The translations under genes were made by a program, and so were the position numbers. A stretch of DNA of 51,190 bases from Melioribacter roseus. GTDB taxonomy: Bacteria > Bacteroidota > Ignavibacteria > Ignavibacteriales > Melioribacteraceae. The stretch spans positions 1 through 51,190 of the forward strand of contig DYLK01000019.1 of the NCBI GenBank assembly GCA_020722065.1, written 5' to 3'. The notes below the pieces were generated by a model. The model worked only from the letters and a program-made list of their open reading frames with translations. It did no database searches and was not told where the DNA came from. This document shows, in pieces, positions 1-9,400 of this stretch (its first letter is position 1; every line of letters starts with the position of its first letter).

Positions 1-667
1 CATTTGCTATTTTTACACTCATATCTACTTGGAATGTGATATTTACTGTGGTTGGTTCAAAAACCATTGTGTGTGCACCCAAATATGTAAAAGTATTTTG
101 GTCATAAACAATCCATTCAGAATCATCAGTGTTTGTCCCTGCTGCAACTGTCCAATTAGTGTTTCCACTTGTAACAGTTTCTTTTCTAACTAATGTATGA
201 TTAGCAGTAGCATCGGTAATACCAGCAACCGCCCAGCCAGTCCCTGGATCTTCTGTTGGGATTCCAATAACATCGATTATTGTCGTATCAGTACCGTTAA
301 CTTTGCATAACGCTCTTGCGTCATCTCCGTTGTGGTGAACAACACTTGGATAGGCAAGTACTTCATCAGCATTTGCTGCATCAAAAAGTGCTGGGTCAAC
401 TGCATCTGTAATAATAACCCAAACATCTCCATCTGCTATTGTAGCTCCAGCTGGAAAAGTGTGAACATATTGCCAATCTCCACCATTGACTGATTGTCTT
501 ATTAAATATTGAGAAAGATCAACTGTTGCTCCGGTACCATTATAAATTTCGATACCTTTATTGTTACTACTTCCTTCAATATACTCAGAAAAGAATAAAT
601 CTGTTGCTTGAGCATTGAGTATAGTAACCGCAAACAGAAAGTTAAATATCATGAAGAGTTTCTTCAT
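1..667 (-). CDS. Secreted lamin-tail-domain protein (partial, 3' end outside window)
   Basis: The minus strand is open from an ATG at 667 to the left edge, about 222 codons, so the C-terminus is missing. A GGAG lies 6 nt before the ATG. The N-terminus is a signal peptide (MKKLFMIFNFLF, ending near NAQA). It is followed by FFSEYIEGSSNNKGIEIYNG, typical of lamin-tail (LTD) domains in secreted proteins of this group, covering roughly residues 22-190. Near the edge the text VNITFQVDMSV resembles the start of a repeated surface domain common in Ignavibacteria-like secreted proteins. It is probably a large exported or cell-surface protein. The LTD fold is recognised with fair confidence, but no enzymatic function can be assigned from this part. 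Confidence 0.8.
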   Translation of the reverse strand, partial: MKKLFMIFNFLFAVTILNAQATDLFFSEYIEGSSNNKGIEIYNGTGATVDLSQYLIRQSVNGGDWQYVHTFPAGATIADGDVWVIITDAVDPALFDAANADEVLAYPSVVHHNGDDARALCKVNGTDTTIIDVIGIPTEDPGTGWAVAGITDATANHTLVRKETVTSGNTNWTVAAGTNTDDSEWIVYDQNTFTYLGAHTMVFEPTTVNITFQVDMSVKIAN

Positions 668-790
668 TTGTTGCTCCTTTATAGTTTATGGTTTGTTAAA
701 TTATAATTTAATTAATAACTTTTTAAATAGTACTTATAAGTCAGTTGTTAACTTAAATAAATATTTTCTATTATAAAAATTAAATTTTTA

Positions 791-1810
791 TTAAAAAATG
801 CTAGTTAAATTTTTCCTTTTTCTTTCTTTCCAAGCTTCTTTTTCATAAGCATATCCAACTATTAATGGCATTGCTAAGGTTGCTTCTGCATAAACCATTT
901 GTTCGTAGGTTGTTTCAACTTTTCCCCAAGAACTTGCTTCTTTTAGCGTTGAACTTGATAAAGCTCCATCACGTACATCTGCCACAGTAATTTGTACAGC
1001 ATACTTGTGCATTGGGACATCTTCTTGAAGTAGATCTGCAGCAACAACAATATCTTGAGTAAAGTTTTTTGGAACACCTCCGCCAATCATAAAAATGCCA
1101 GTTTCTTTTGAGTAAAGTTTAATTTTTGTAAGTTCAAGGAAATCTTTGCCAGAATCGAATGAAACATGATTATCAGGATTTTTAATTTGATGCATTACAA
1201 TTCCAAAGCCTGCTGAACAATCAGAAAATGCTGGGACAAATAAGGGAACATTATGTTTATATGCCGCATAAATTATACTATCATCAACTTTAGGTCCACC
1301 ATTTTCATCAAGATATTTACCAAAATGCCATAACAATTCGCGTGAAGAATATGCTCGTGGTGGCAAAGAATCGAAAATTAAAGCAGTTGTATCATCGCAA
1401 ATACGTAATTCATCTTCATCAATATAAGTATCATAAATTCTATCAATGTGCAATTCTCGAAGTTGATTATCATCAGAATATTGCGAACCGATATAATGTT
1501 TAAATCCGAGAGCTTCAAAAAAGTCTTGATCAACCATTAAAGCTCCAGTAGAGACAATTGCATCAACCATTTTGTTTTCAATCATGTCGTGTACAATCTT
1601 TTTTAATCCAGCACTAAAAATACTTCCAGCCAAAGTTAAAATTATTGTTGTGTCTTTATCCTTTAACATCATATCATAAATTTTTGCTGCTCTATTTAAA
1701 TCACGAGCAGAAAAAGCCATTTTTTCCATACTTTCAACAATTCCGACAACTTTGTTCTTTTTAATATCGTAATGTTGAATTGTGTCCTTCAAGAAATCAG
1801 ATTTATTCAT
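791..1810 (-). CDS. Deoxyhypusine synthase-like protein
   Basis: 339 residues, full length for the deoxyhypusine synthase family. The C-terminal half carries the GGGVPKNF glycine motif and the EASSWGKVE motif, in which K297 matches the lysine that forms the imine intermediate in human deoxyhypusine synthase (SWGK). The family transfers the aminobutyl group of spermidine in an NAD-dependent reaction. Bacteria lack eIF5A, the eukaryotic substrate, so the enzyme more likely makes a polyamine such as homospermidine; that is inference. AGGA precedes the start (AGGACAAAAATG). It is divergent from tsaB across about 85 nt, and no other polyamine gene is nearby. The family assignment is confident, the substrate is not. 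Confidence 0.88.
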   Translation of the reverse strand: MNKSDFLKDTIQHYDIKKNKVVGIVESMEKMAFSARDLNRAAKIYDMMLKDKDTTIILTLAGSIFSAGLKKIVHDMIENKMVDAIVSTGALMVDQDFFEALGFKHYIGSQYSDDNQLRELHIDRIYDTYIDEDELRICDDTTALIFDSLPPRAYSSRELLWHFGKYLDENGGPKVDDSIIYAAYKHNVPLFVPAFSDCSAGFGIVMHQIKNPDNHVSFDSGKDFLELTKIKLYSKETGIFMIGGGVPKNFTQDIVVAADLLQEDVPMHKYAVQITVADVRDGALSSSTLKEASSWGKVETTYEQMVYAEATLAMPLIVGYAYEKEAWKERKRKNLTSIF

Positions 1811-1895
1811 TTTTGTCCTTTGTTTTAAGAATTTATATTATTTTTTTAAGTCATTATTTAAATTTATTTAACTATTAGAACTTAACAAAGGTTTT

Positions 1896-2543
1896 ATGCA
1901 AGAATTTCTTCCAATTTTATCATTAGAAACTTCCGCTGAAAATTGCAGTGTTTCGATTTACACATCCGATAACAAATTTTCTGATTTTAATTTGAATATT
2001 CGGAATATTCATTCAGAAAAATTATTTGAATTGATTGAGTTTAATTTAAAATCATTTGGTTTTTCATTAGATGAAATTCATTCTATTGCAATTTCGAGCG
2101 GTCCTGGTTCATTTACTGGATTACGAATCGGTTTTTCGGCTGCAAAAGGAATTGCTTTTGGTAAAAAATTGCCAATAATTCAAGTTCCAAGTTTTGAAGC
2201 AATGGCTTTAAAAATCTCAAAATTCCTTCCAAAATCTGAATTTATTATACTTAAAAAAGCAACTATTTCAGAATTTTATTATACAAAATTTCAATCTGAA
2301 AAAGATTTTATCTATAGAATTATTGAACCTACAAAAATGATAGAAATTTCATATTTCCAATTTTTTGGAAACACAACTGTTTTTGCTGATGTAAAAGCTG
2401 AAAAGTTTCTACAACTTCCGATATTAACCGCTTTTGATGTTGCAATTTGGGCTGATAAATATGGAAAAGATTTATTAACTTTTGATGTTGATTTTATAGA
2501 ACCAAATTATTTTAAAGATTTTATACCAAAGGTAATTTTATGA
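1896..2543 (+). CDS. tsaB: tRNA threonylcarbamoyladenosine biosynthesis protein TsaB
   Basis: 215 residues of the ASKHA-fold TsaB family. The N-terminus ILSLETSAENCSVSIY is the typical phosphate-1-like loop, and ISSGPGSFTGLRIGFSAAKG (from about residue 67) is the family signature. TsaB dimerises with TsaD and helps make the t6A modification at position 37 of ANN-decoding tRNAs. It is the first gene of a tight three-gene operon: its TGA overlaps the ATG of the next gene by four bases (ATGA at 2540-2543). AAAGG lies 4 nt before the start. Confidence 0.92.
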   Translation: MQEFLPILSLETSAENCSVSIYTSDNKFSDFNLNIRNIHSEKLFELIEFNLKSFGFSLDEIHSIAISSGPGSFTGLRIGFSAAKGIAFGKKLPIIQVPSFEAMALKISKFLPKSEFIILKKATISEFYYTKFQSEKDFIYRIIEPTKMIEISYFQFFGNTTVFADVKAEKFLQLPILTAFDVAIWADKYGKDLLTFDVDFIEPNYFKDFIPKVIL

Positions 2544-3265
2544 AACTGATATTAAAGATATTATTACTTATTCCTTTTTTTGTTTTCGCTCAAGATTCTG
2601 ATGGTCCTCGCATACGTGCTTGGATTCGTGATTGGGATTTTGGGGACATTCGAGAAGGAGAAATTATAAGCCACAATTTCAAAATAAAGAACATTGGCAA
2701 AAAGGATTTAGTAATCGAAAAAATTCGTTCTTCGTGCGGATGTACTGCAACGAATGCAAGTAAATCAATTATTCCTCCCGGTGATTCCACTATTATTCGC
2801 GCTGAATTTAATTCTACAAATAGAAAAGGTCCACAAAAAAAGGAAATTGATGTTTTTACAAATGATGCTTCTTTTCCAAAATTGAAATTAACAATTCACG
2901 GGACAGTTTATGGCAAAAACGATAATATTGAATTAATAAAAAAAGGTCCAAGATTACAATTAAGAAGCAATCAAATTCGATTTCAAGATGTAAAAAAAGG
3001 TGAAATTATTGAGACGAAAATTGATCTTAAAAACACGGGCAAAAAACCATTGATAATTGCAGAAATTAAATCATCTTGCGATTGCATAAAAGTTTTTGCA
3101 GATAAGTATCAAATTCAACCCAACGAAATGGGAAGTGCATTTATAAAAATTGATACTTCAAAACTTCAAGGCACGGTTGCAAGAACAATCGTAATTCGTT
3201 CAAATGATCCAATCGACCCAAATCAAGTAGTAACTGCATTCATTTCATTAAAAAAGGATAAATAA
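2540..3265 (+). CDS. Secreted DUF1573 protein with two domains
   Basis: 241 residues. A signal peptide (MKLILKILLLIPFFVFAQ) is followed by two DUF1573 modules, at about residues 30-120 and 145-240. Each begins with a hydrophobic strand (WDFGDI; IRFQDV) and contains a short cysteine pair (SSCGC; SSCDC). DUF1573 is an immunoglobulin-like (ASPM/SPD-2/Hydin-type) fold common in secreted Bacteroidota proteins, with no agreed function. It overlaps tsaB by four bases and accD by one base (TAATG at 3263-3267), so it is translationally coupled to both. That coupling probably reflects operon packing rather than a shared pathway. Confidence 0.85.
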   Translation: MKLILKILLLIPFFVFAQDSDGPRIRAWIRDWDFGDIREGEIISHNFKIKNIGKKDLVIEKIRSSCGCTATNASKSIIPPGDSTIIRAEFNSTNRKGPQKKEIDVFTNDASFPKLKLTIHGTVYGKNDNIELIKKGPRLQLRSNQIRFQDVKKGEIIETKIDLKNTGKKPLIIAEIKSSCDCIKVFADKYQIQPNEMGSAFIKIDTSKLQGTVARTIVIRSNDPIDPNQVVTAFISLKKDK

Positions 3266-4110
3266 TGGGCTGGTTTAGTAAATCAAAAGGTCAACTCGAC
3301 CCAAAGACAAAAAAGATTGAAGTTCCTGATGGAAAATGGCTTAAATGTCCTTCTTGCGACGAAATTATACATATCAAAACAATTGAAATAAATTCATGGG
3401 TTTGCCCAAAATGTGATTACCACATTAGAATTGGAAGCAATGATTATATTCAAATTTTGATTGATCCGAAAACATTTCGCGAAATAAATTCTTCTATGAA
3501 ATCTGCCGATCCTTTGCAATTTCGTGATACAAAAAAATACACAGATAGAATTAAATCTTCTATTGCATCAACTGGCTTGAATGATGCTGTAAAAACTGGA
3601 ATTGGAGAAATAAACGGACGAAAAGTTGCTATTGGAATAATGGATTTTGAATTTATTGGCGGAAGTATGGGTTCTGTAGTCGGTGAAAAAATTGCTCGTT
3701 TAATTGATAAAGCACGCGATAGTAAAATTCCATTGATTATTATTTCAAAAAGTGGCGGTGCAAGAATGATGGAAGGAGCTTTTTCGTTAATGCAAATGGC
3801 AAAAACAAGTGCAAAATTGGCTCAACTTGCAAAGAGTAAAATTCCATATTTATCCATTTTAACCGACCCAACTACTGGCGGAACAACTGCAAGTTATGCA
3901 ATGCTTGGTGATATGAATATTGCTGAACCAAATGCTCTGATTGGATTTGCTGGTCCGCGTGTAATCAAACAAACAATTGGCAAAGATTTACCAAAAGGTT
4001 TTCAAAAATCTGAATTTTTAGAAGAACACGGATTTGTTGATTTAATTGTTGACCGTCGTGAACTGAAGTCAAAAATAAGTACGATTTTAGATTATTTATC
4101 AGACAATTAA
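3265..4110 (+). CDS. accD: Acetyl-CoA carboxylase carboxyltransferase subunit beta
   Basis: 281 residues, normal for AccD. The N-terminal zinc ribbon is CPSC...CPKC (about residues 28-51). The crotonase-like carboxyltransferase core follows, with SKSGGARMMEGAFSLMQM, DPTTGGTTASYAMLGD and GFAGPRVIKQTIG, all standard AccD segments. It pairs with AccA to move the carboxyl group from biotin to acetyl-CoA, giving malonyl-CoA for fatty acid synthesis. accA is not in the window. It is the last gene of the tsaB operon and is followed at once by a strong terminator hairpin. Confidence 0.95.
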   Translation: MGWFSKSKGQLDPKTKKIEVPDGKWLKCPSCDEIIHIKTIEINSWVCPKCDYHIRIGSNDYIQILIDPKTFREINSSMKSADPLQFRDTKKYTDRIKSSIASTGLNDAVKTGIGEINGRKVAIGIMDFEFIGGSMGSVVGEKIARLIDKARDSKIPLIIISKSGGARMMEGAFSLMQMAKTSAKLAQLAKSKIPYLSILTDPTTGGTTASYAMLGDMNIAEPNALIGFAGPRVIKQTIGKDLPKGFQKSEFLEEHGFVDLIVDRRELKSKISTILDYLSDN

Positions 4111-4113
4111 CAA

Positions 4114-4139
4114 AAAAGGCTATCAAAAGATAGCCTTTT
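4114..4139 (+). terminator. Rho-independent terminator after accD (convergent)
   Basis: A perfect 11-bp stem, AAAAGGCTATC (4114-4124) with GATAGCCTTTT (4129-4139), and an AAAA loop. The A-run on the left and T-run on the right let it work for the tsaB-accD operon and for the convergent YbjQ-family gene ending at 4169, although its main partner is accD, which ends 3 nt upstream. Confidence 0.88.
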
Positions 4140-4168
4140 CCATAACTAATTAACTACATTTTCTATAA

Positions 4169-4489
4169 CTAATCTAATCTTACCGCTGTTCCACTAATTG
4201 AAACCATCAACATTCCATTTGTTTGTCCAATTGTTTCATAATCTAAATCAATCGATAAAATTGCATTTGCACCTAATCGAATTGCAGCATCTGTCATTTC
4301 TTGGATTGCAATTTCTTTCGCTTTTCTAAGCTCATTTTCATAAGATTCTGATCTTCCACCGACAATATCACGAATATTTGCAAAGAAATCTTTAAAGATA
4401 TTTGCTCCAAGAATCGCCTCACCAGTTACAATTCCATAATAAAAAGATATTTTCTTCCCTTCTACATTTGGGGTTGTTGTAAGTAACAT
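4169..4489 (-). CDS. YbjQ/UPF0145 family protein
   Basis: 106 residues, the usual length for YbjQ (DUF74) proteins. Family features are the start [12 protein letters not shown], the core [13 protein letters not shown], the helix with a YENELRKA stretch, and [16 protein letters not shown] followed by GTAVRLD at the end. The protein forms a homo-oligomer in structures of relatives; no biochemical role is established. GGAG stands 5 nt before the ATG. It sits alone between two hairpin terminators. Confidence 0.88.
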   Translation of the reverse strand: MLLTTTPNVEGKKISFYYGIVTGEAILGANIFKDFFANIRDIVGGRSESYENELRKAKEIAIQEMTDAAIRLGANAILSIDLDYETIGQTNGMLMVSISGTAVRLD

Positions 4490-4574
4490 ATTTACTCCGT
4501 TTTTATTTATGTATTCAGACTTTCAAAACAATACAAAGTTCATTAAATAATTTAAATAATTTAGACTTTTATCG

Positions 4575-4602
4575 TCGATTTCAGTAGAATTTGCGAAATC
4601 GA
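4575..4602. repeat. 8-bp inverted repeat upstream of the YbjQ gene
   Basis: TCGATTTC (4575-4582) and GAAATCGA (4595-4602) form a perfect 8-bp dyad around a 12-nt spacer, about 90 nt upstream of the YbjQ-family start. No T-run follows on either strand, so it is not an obvious terminator. It could be an operator or mRNA hairpin, but that is only inference. Confidence 0.3.
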
Positions 4603-4617
4603 AGGATTTTGACCATA

Positions 4618-4652
4618 AAAAACCTCTATAGAATGAATTTATAGAGGTTTTT
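4618..4652 (-). terminator. Terminator of pruA
   Basis: AACCTCTATA (4621-4630) pairs perfectly with TATAGAGGTT (4640-4649) around a 9-nt loop. The stem extends into flanking A and T runs. Read on the minus strand it follows the pruA stop at 4675 by about 22 nt and ends in a T-run, as expected for a Rho-independent terminator. Confidence 0.85.
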
Positions 4653-4674
4653 CATAATTCTTACAAGAAAAGGA

Positions 4675-6303
4675 TTATTCTTCCATAAAAGGATAAGTCC
4701 AATCTTTTGGTGGCTCGAAAGTTTCTTTAATTGTTCGAGCAGTCATCCAACGAAGAATATTCATTGCCGAACCAGCTTTGTCGTTCGTTCCCGAAGATCT
4801 TCCCCCACCGAAAGGTTGTTGTCCAACGACTGCGGCAGTCGGTTTATCGTTTATGTAGAAATTACCAGCTGCATTTCGCAAACCATTCATCATATAAATC
4901 AATTTATTTCTATCTTGCGACCAAATTGCTCCAGTTAGTGCATAAGGTGAAGTTGAGTCACAAAGTTGAACTGTTTCTTCAAATTTTTCATCTTCATAAA
5001 CATAAATTGTAAGAACTGGTCCAAAAATTTCTTCTTGCATCGTTTTGAATTTCGGATTTGTTGTTACGATTGTAGTTGGTTCAATAAAATATCCTTTCGA
5101 ATCATCATACTTTCCGCCAGTAATAATTTCAGCTTCATCGGATTTTTCGGCGAATTTTATGTATTCAGTGATACTTTCGAATGCGCCTTTATCTATTACT
5201 GCCGACATAAAATTGGTAAAATCTTCAACATCACCCATTTTTATTTTATTTACTTCATTTACATATTTTGTTTTGAACTCATTCCAACGAGATTTTGGAA
5301 TATACATTCTTGAAGCTGCTGAACATTTTTGTCCTTGATATTCGAAAGCACCTCGCAATGCCGCAACAACTACTCCATCAATATCTGCTGAATTATGAAC
5401 AAAAATGAAATCTTTTCCGCCAGTTTCACCTACAATTCGTGGATAATATTTCATTTTGGAGATATTATTTCCGATTGTTTTCCACATATTTTGAAAAACT
5501 GCAGTCGAACCAGTGAAGTGAATTCCAGCTAAATCGGGACTTTCCATTACTGGATTTCCTACATTGCCACCGGTTCCTGGGACGAAATTAATAACACCAT
5601 CTGGCAAACCAGCTTCTTTTAATAACATTAAAATCTGATAAGCTGAAAAAACTGCACTTGAAGCTGGTTTCCATAAAACTACGTTACCAACCATTGCTGG
5701 TGCAGTTGGCAAATTTCCAGCAATTGATGAAAAATTGAATGGAGTTACTGCAAAAATAAAACCTTCCAATGCTCGGTATTCAACTCGGTTCCACATTCCA
5801 CGAGGTGAATATGGTTGGTCAGACATTATCTGTGCCATAAAATAGCTGTTAAATCTCCAAAAATCAATTAATTCGCAAGCAGAATCAATTTCGGCTTGAT
5901 AAACTGTTTTTGATTGGGCTAACATTGTGGCGGCGTTAATTCTTGCTCGCCAACTTCCGGCAAGCAAATCAGCAGCTTTTAAGAAAATTGAAACACGCTG
6001 TTCCCAAGGCATTTCTGACCATTCTTTTCTTGCTGCAAGTGCCGCTTCAATTGCCATTTTAACTTCTTCTTTTCCAGCCTTGTGGTAAATTCCCAAAACG
6101 TGTTTGTGATTATGTGGAATTACCATTTCTTCCGTTTTTCCAGTGCGAATTTCTTTTCCACCAATTATTAATGGAATTTCTATTTGTTGAGCCTTGAAAT
6201 TATTAATTGCACTGATTATTTCATTTCTTTCTTTTGAATTCTTTTTATAGCTTAAAACCACTTCGTTTATTGGTTCAGGCACTTTGAAAATTGCATTTGA
6301 CAT
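4675..6303 (-). CDS. pruA: L-glutamate gamma-semialdehyde (1-pyrroline-5-carboxylate) dehydrogenase
   Basis: 542 residues, the length of the single-domain, ALDH4-type enzyme. An NAD-dependent aldehyde dehydrogenase fold is evident: FAVTPFNFSS, the cofactor loop FTGSTAVF, catalytic base E293 in VGETGGKDF, nucleophile C327 in GQKCSAASR, and EEIFGPVLTIYVY near residue 425. It oxidises glutamate semialdehyde from proline breakdown to glutamate. Proline dehydrogenase is not in the window. A GGAG precedes the ATG by 5 nt. The gene is monocistronic, between its own terminator and a divergent intergenic region of about 115 nt. Confidence 0.94.
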   Translation of the reverse strand: MSNAIFKVPEPINEVVLSYKKNSKERNEIISAINNFKAQQIEIPLIIGGKEIRTGKTEEMVIPHNHKHVLGIYHKAGKEEVKMAIEAALAARKEWSEMPWEQRVSIFLKAADLLAGSWRARINAATMLAQSKTVYQAEIDSACELIDFWRFNSYFMAQIMSDQPYSPRGMWNRVEYRALEGFIFAVTPFNFSSIAGNLPTAPAMVGNVVLWKPASSAVFSAYQILMLLKEAGLPDGVINFVPGTGGNVGNPVMESPDLAGIHFTGSTAVFQNMWKTIGNNISKMKYYPRIVGETGGKDFIFVHNSADIDGVVVAALRGAFEYQGQKCSAASRMYIPKSRWNEFKTKYVNEVNKIKMGDVEDFTNFMSAVIDKGAFESITEYIKFAEKSDEAEIITGGKYDDSKGYFIEPTTIVTTNPKFKTMQEEIFGPVLTIYVYEDEKFEETVQLCDSTSPYALTGAIWSQDRNKLIYMMNGLRNAAGNFYINDKPTAAVVGQQPFGGGRSSGTNDKAGSAMNILRWMTARTIKETFEPPKDWTYPFMEE

Positions 6304-6367
6304 TTTTTCTCCTAAGTTATTTGAATAAAATATATTCCAAAAATACCAAAAAATTCGCCGATTTTTG

Positions 6368-6375
6368 TAATTTTG
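6368..6375 (+). promoter_or_regulatory. Possible Bacteroidota-type -7 box before the giant fusion gene
   Basis: TAATTTTG matches the Bacteroidota -7 consensus TAnnTTTG exactly, 44 nt before the ATG at 6420. No TTG sits at the expected -33 distance, so support is only partial. A GAGG ribosome binding site lies 4 nt before the ATG. Confidence 0.3.
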
Positions 6376-6419
6376 AGCGTTGATTACAAACTTATTTCAG
6401 AATCTACTTTCGAGGAAAA

Positions 6420-9400
6420 ATGTCTTTATCAGAAATTAACAACATACTTTTAGCCGGAATTTCGGCAATTGAGGAAAATCAAAAAGATAATCTTGTTGAA
6501 CAAATAACAAAAAATCTTCTCACTTTTGATAACAATGAACTCGGCGAAATTAATTCCCTTCTCTTAAATTTGATAAATAATGGATTTGTTATTCATTTTA
6601 CGAAAGTAATTCCAACCGAAAAGTTTTATGAATTTGGTGAAATTCTTGTTCAAGATGGAAATTCTGATATAAATAGTCAAATAATTCATAACTATCTTGA
6701 TATTCTCCGTAGAAGTGAATTTTTAACTCGAATTTACAATGAAAGGAAATGGGACAAATTAATTGAAAAATTAATTCGTAAAAGCAATTTCAGAGTAAAA
6801 GAATTATTTGAGCAACGTGCTAAATTCTATCAAACAAAACCTTTACTTGTAAATATTGAAGGTGAAAAAATTTTTGAAGAAGATTGGATAAAAGTTCAAA
6901 AGGATGTTGAAAAGTTTTCGAAATCGCTAAAAGTTCTCTTAAATAATTATTCCGAAGAAACAAAAGTTGCCTTTTTGCTCGAAAATAGTAAAGAAATGAT
7001 AAAACTCGACTTGGCTTGTTTAACTTCTGGAATTGTCAATATGATGATTGCATCGAATTCTGTCCCCGAACATATCGAACTCATTCTGAATCAAGCTGAA
7101 GCAAAAGTAATTTTTATTGCAGACGAAAAACAACTTGCAAAGTTAAAAAGTGTGAAAAATAATCTAAAATATCTCGACAAAATTGTGATTATAAATGGCA
7201 CTTCGATTGACGAAAATATTGTGAATTTTGCCGACTTTCTCGATTTATCAAAAAATTACAACCAAATCCAAAGTTTTTACGATTCTAAAATTTACACCGT
7301 TGATGATGTTGCAACAATAATGTACACTTCTGGAACAACTGGAGAACCAAAAGGAATTTTGTTTTCGTATATGAACATTGTTTATAAAAGATTTTGTCGA
7401 GCAATGGCACTTCCTGAAATTGGAGATTCGGATAGATTCTTGGCTTTTTTACCACTTTTTCACACTTTTGGACGATATTTGGAAATGATGGGAACAATTT
7501 TTTGGGGTGCGGAATACGTTTTTATGGAAAATCCATCAGTCGAAGCAATGATAAAAAATATGAATCAGATAAAACCGACTGTTTTTATAAGTATTCCAAA
7601 AAAATGGATTCAACTTTACGAAGAAATTACAGCTCGTGTAAATATTGAACTTGATGACGAAGAAGAAATAAAAGCCGCTGTTGTTGCTGTTACTGGTGGG
7701 AAGTTGCGATTCGGACTTTCGGCTGCTGGTTATCTTCCACCTGATATTTTTATGTTTTTCCAAAGATATAATATTGAGTTGATGAGCGGTTTTGGAATGA
7801 CGGAAGCCACTGGTGGAATTACAATGACGCCAATACATTTATATAAAGAAAATTCACTTGGGAAAGCACTTCCTGGAATTGAGTTAAAACTTGCTGAAGA
7901 TGGTGAACTTTTGATTAAAGGTGCTTATGTAACTTTGGGATATTACAAACGCGATGATTCTTTTGATGAAAATGGATGGCTTCATACTGGCGATGTTATG
8001 GTAAAAGATGAAAAGGATTTCTTTGAAATAGTTGATAGAAAGAAAGAAATCTATAAAAACGTGAAAGGCGAAACAATTGCACCACAAAAAATTGAAAATC
8101 TGTTCCGTGATTTTGAATTTGTAAAACAAGTTTTTCTTGTCGGCGACCACAAATTATTCAACACTGTGCTGATTTTCCCAAATTGGGAATCAAATCTCTT
8201 TAATTCTCATTCATTTTCAAAAAATGAATTGAATGAGATATTTTCATCAGTGATCGTTACTGTAAACACATTTTTAGCCCCGTTTGAACGAATTATCGAT
8301 TTCCGAATTATTGAGCGAGCTTTCGATGAAGCAAATGGAGAACTTACTCCAAAAGGGACTTACAAACGCCGAGTTATAGAAAAAAATTTTGATTCATTAA
8401 TCTCAGAAATGTATCAATCGCAATACACAAAAATTGACTTCGAAAATTACTCAATCCGAATTCCAAACTGGTTTTTACGAGAAAAAGGTAAATTGAGCGG
8501 TGATATCGAATTAATAGAAAACAAACTCAAAATCAAAGGACAGAAGGAAGAATTACTTCTCGAAAGATTTGGAGATAACGAATTTTTGATAGGTAATTTT
8601 TTATATCACATTGAAAATAATAAAATAGAATTTCAGCATTTTTTCACAAACCCAATTTATTGGCTTGGAAATCAAAATCTATTGGAATTTTGCGGAGAAA
8701 ATATTTTTCAATGGTATCGAAATCGCGAACCTGAAAAATATATCGAATTTCTCTCATCAAGAAAGAATATTCTAACAAAACCAGAATTATTAGAAAATGT
8801 TAGAAAACTACATATTGGTGGCGAAAAATCACTCTACGGGTTGAATAATGCAGTTTTGCTACTTCAATCTGAAATTGAAGAGAACGCTTTTGCGGCTTTA
8901 GATTATATAAAATTTTTAAGTAAAGATGAAACAAGTTCACTTTTTAAAATTATCAAAGAAATTCTAAAGCGACCATTAATAACATCAAATATTAATGTAC
9001 GAAGGAAACTTTTGCGTAATGCGATTTATGTTTATCACACAAGCAAATTAGATTGCTTACTTGAACTTTTCTTCAAGCACAATTATGATATTTTGAATGA
9101 AGAAGTAATAAATACGCTAATTGAAGTAAAATCGAATGAAATTCTTCCAATAATCGAAGGATTAATAAACAACACAATTTCAGATTTTGAAAATATCAAA
9201 ATTGAGCTAACACCAATACCAAATTTGTTTCAGTTTTTGAAAAATTACGTAAATTTTCATCCAACAGGCTACCGAACTATACGAAGAATTTTAGTACAAT
9301 ATAAAATTCAAGGCAAAAATTCTGAAATAATTCATCTTGCAACAGAAACTTTACAGGCAATAAAAATTGGTTTCAGAAAGTGGCTCGGGCAAAATCAAAC

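Noticed and set aside
773-791. AT-only dyad (ATAAAAAT / ATTTTTAT) at the end of the deoxyhypusine-synthase-like gene as a terminator
   Set aside because: It has no GC pairs and such palindromes arise easily in sequence this AT-rich.
4731-5338. Three overlapping plus-strand frames of 93-115 residues
   Set aside because: They lie opposite the strongly supported pruA gene and show no domain, signal or ribosome binding site.
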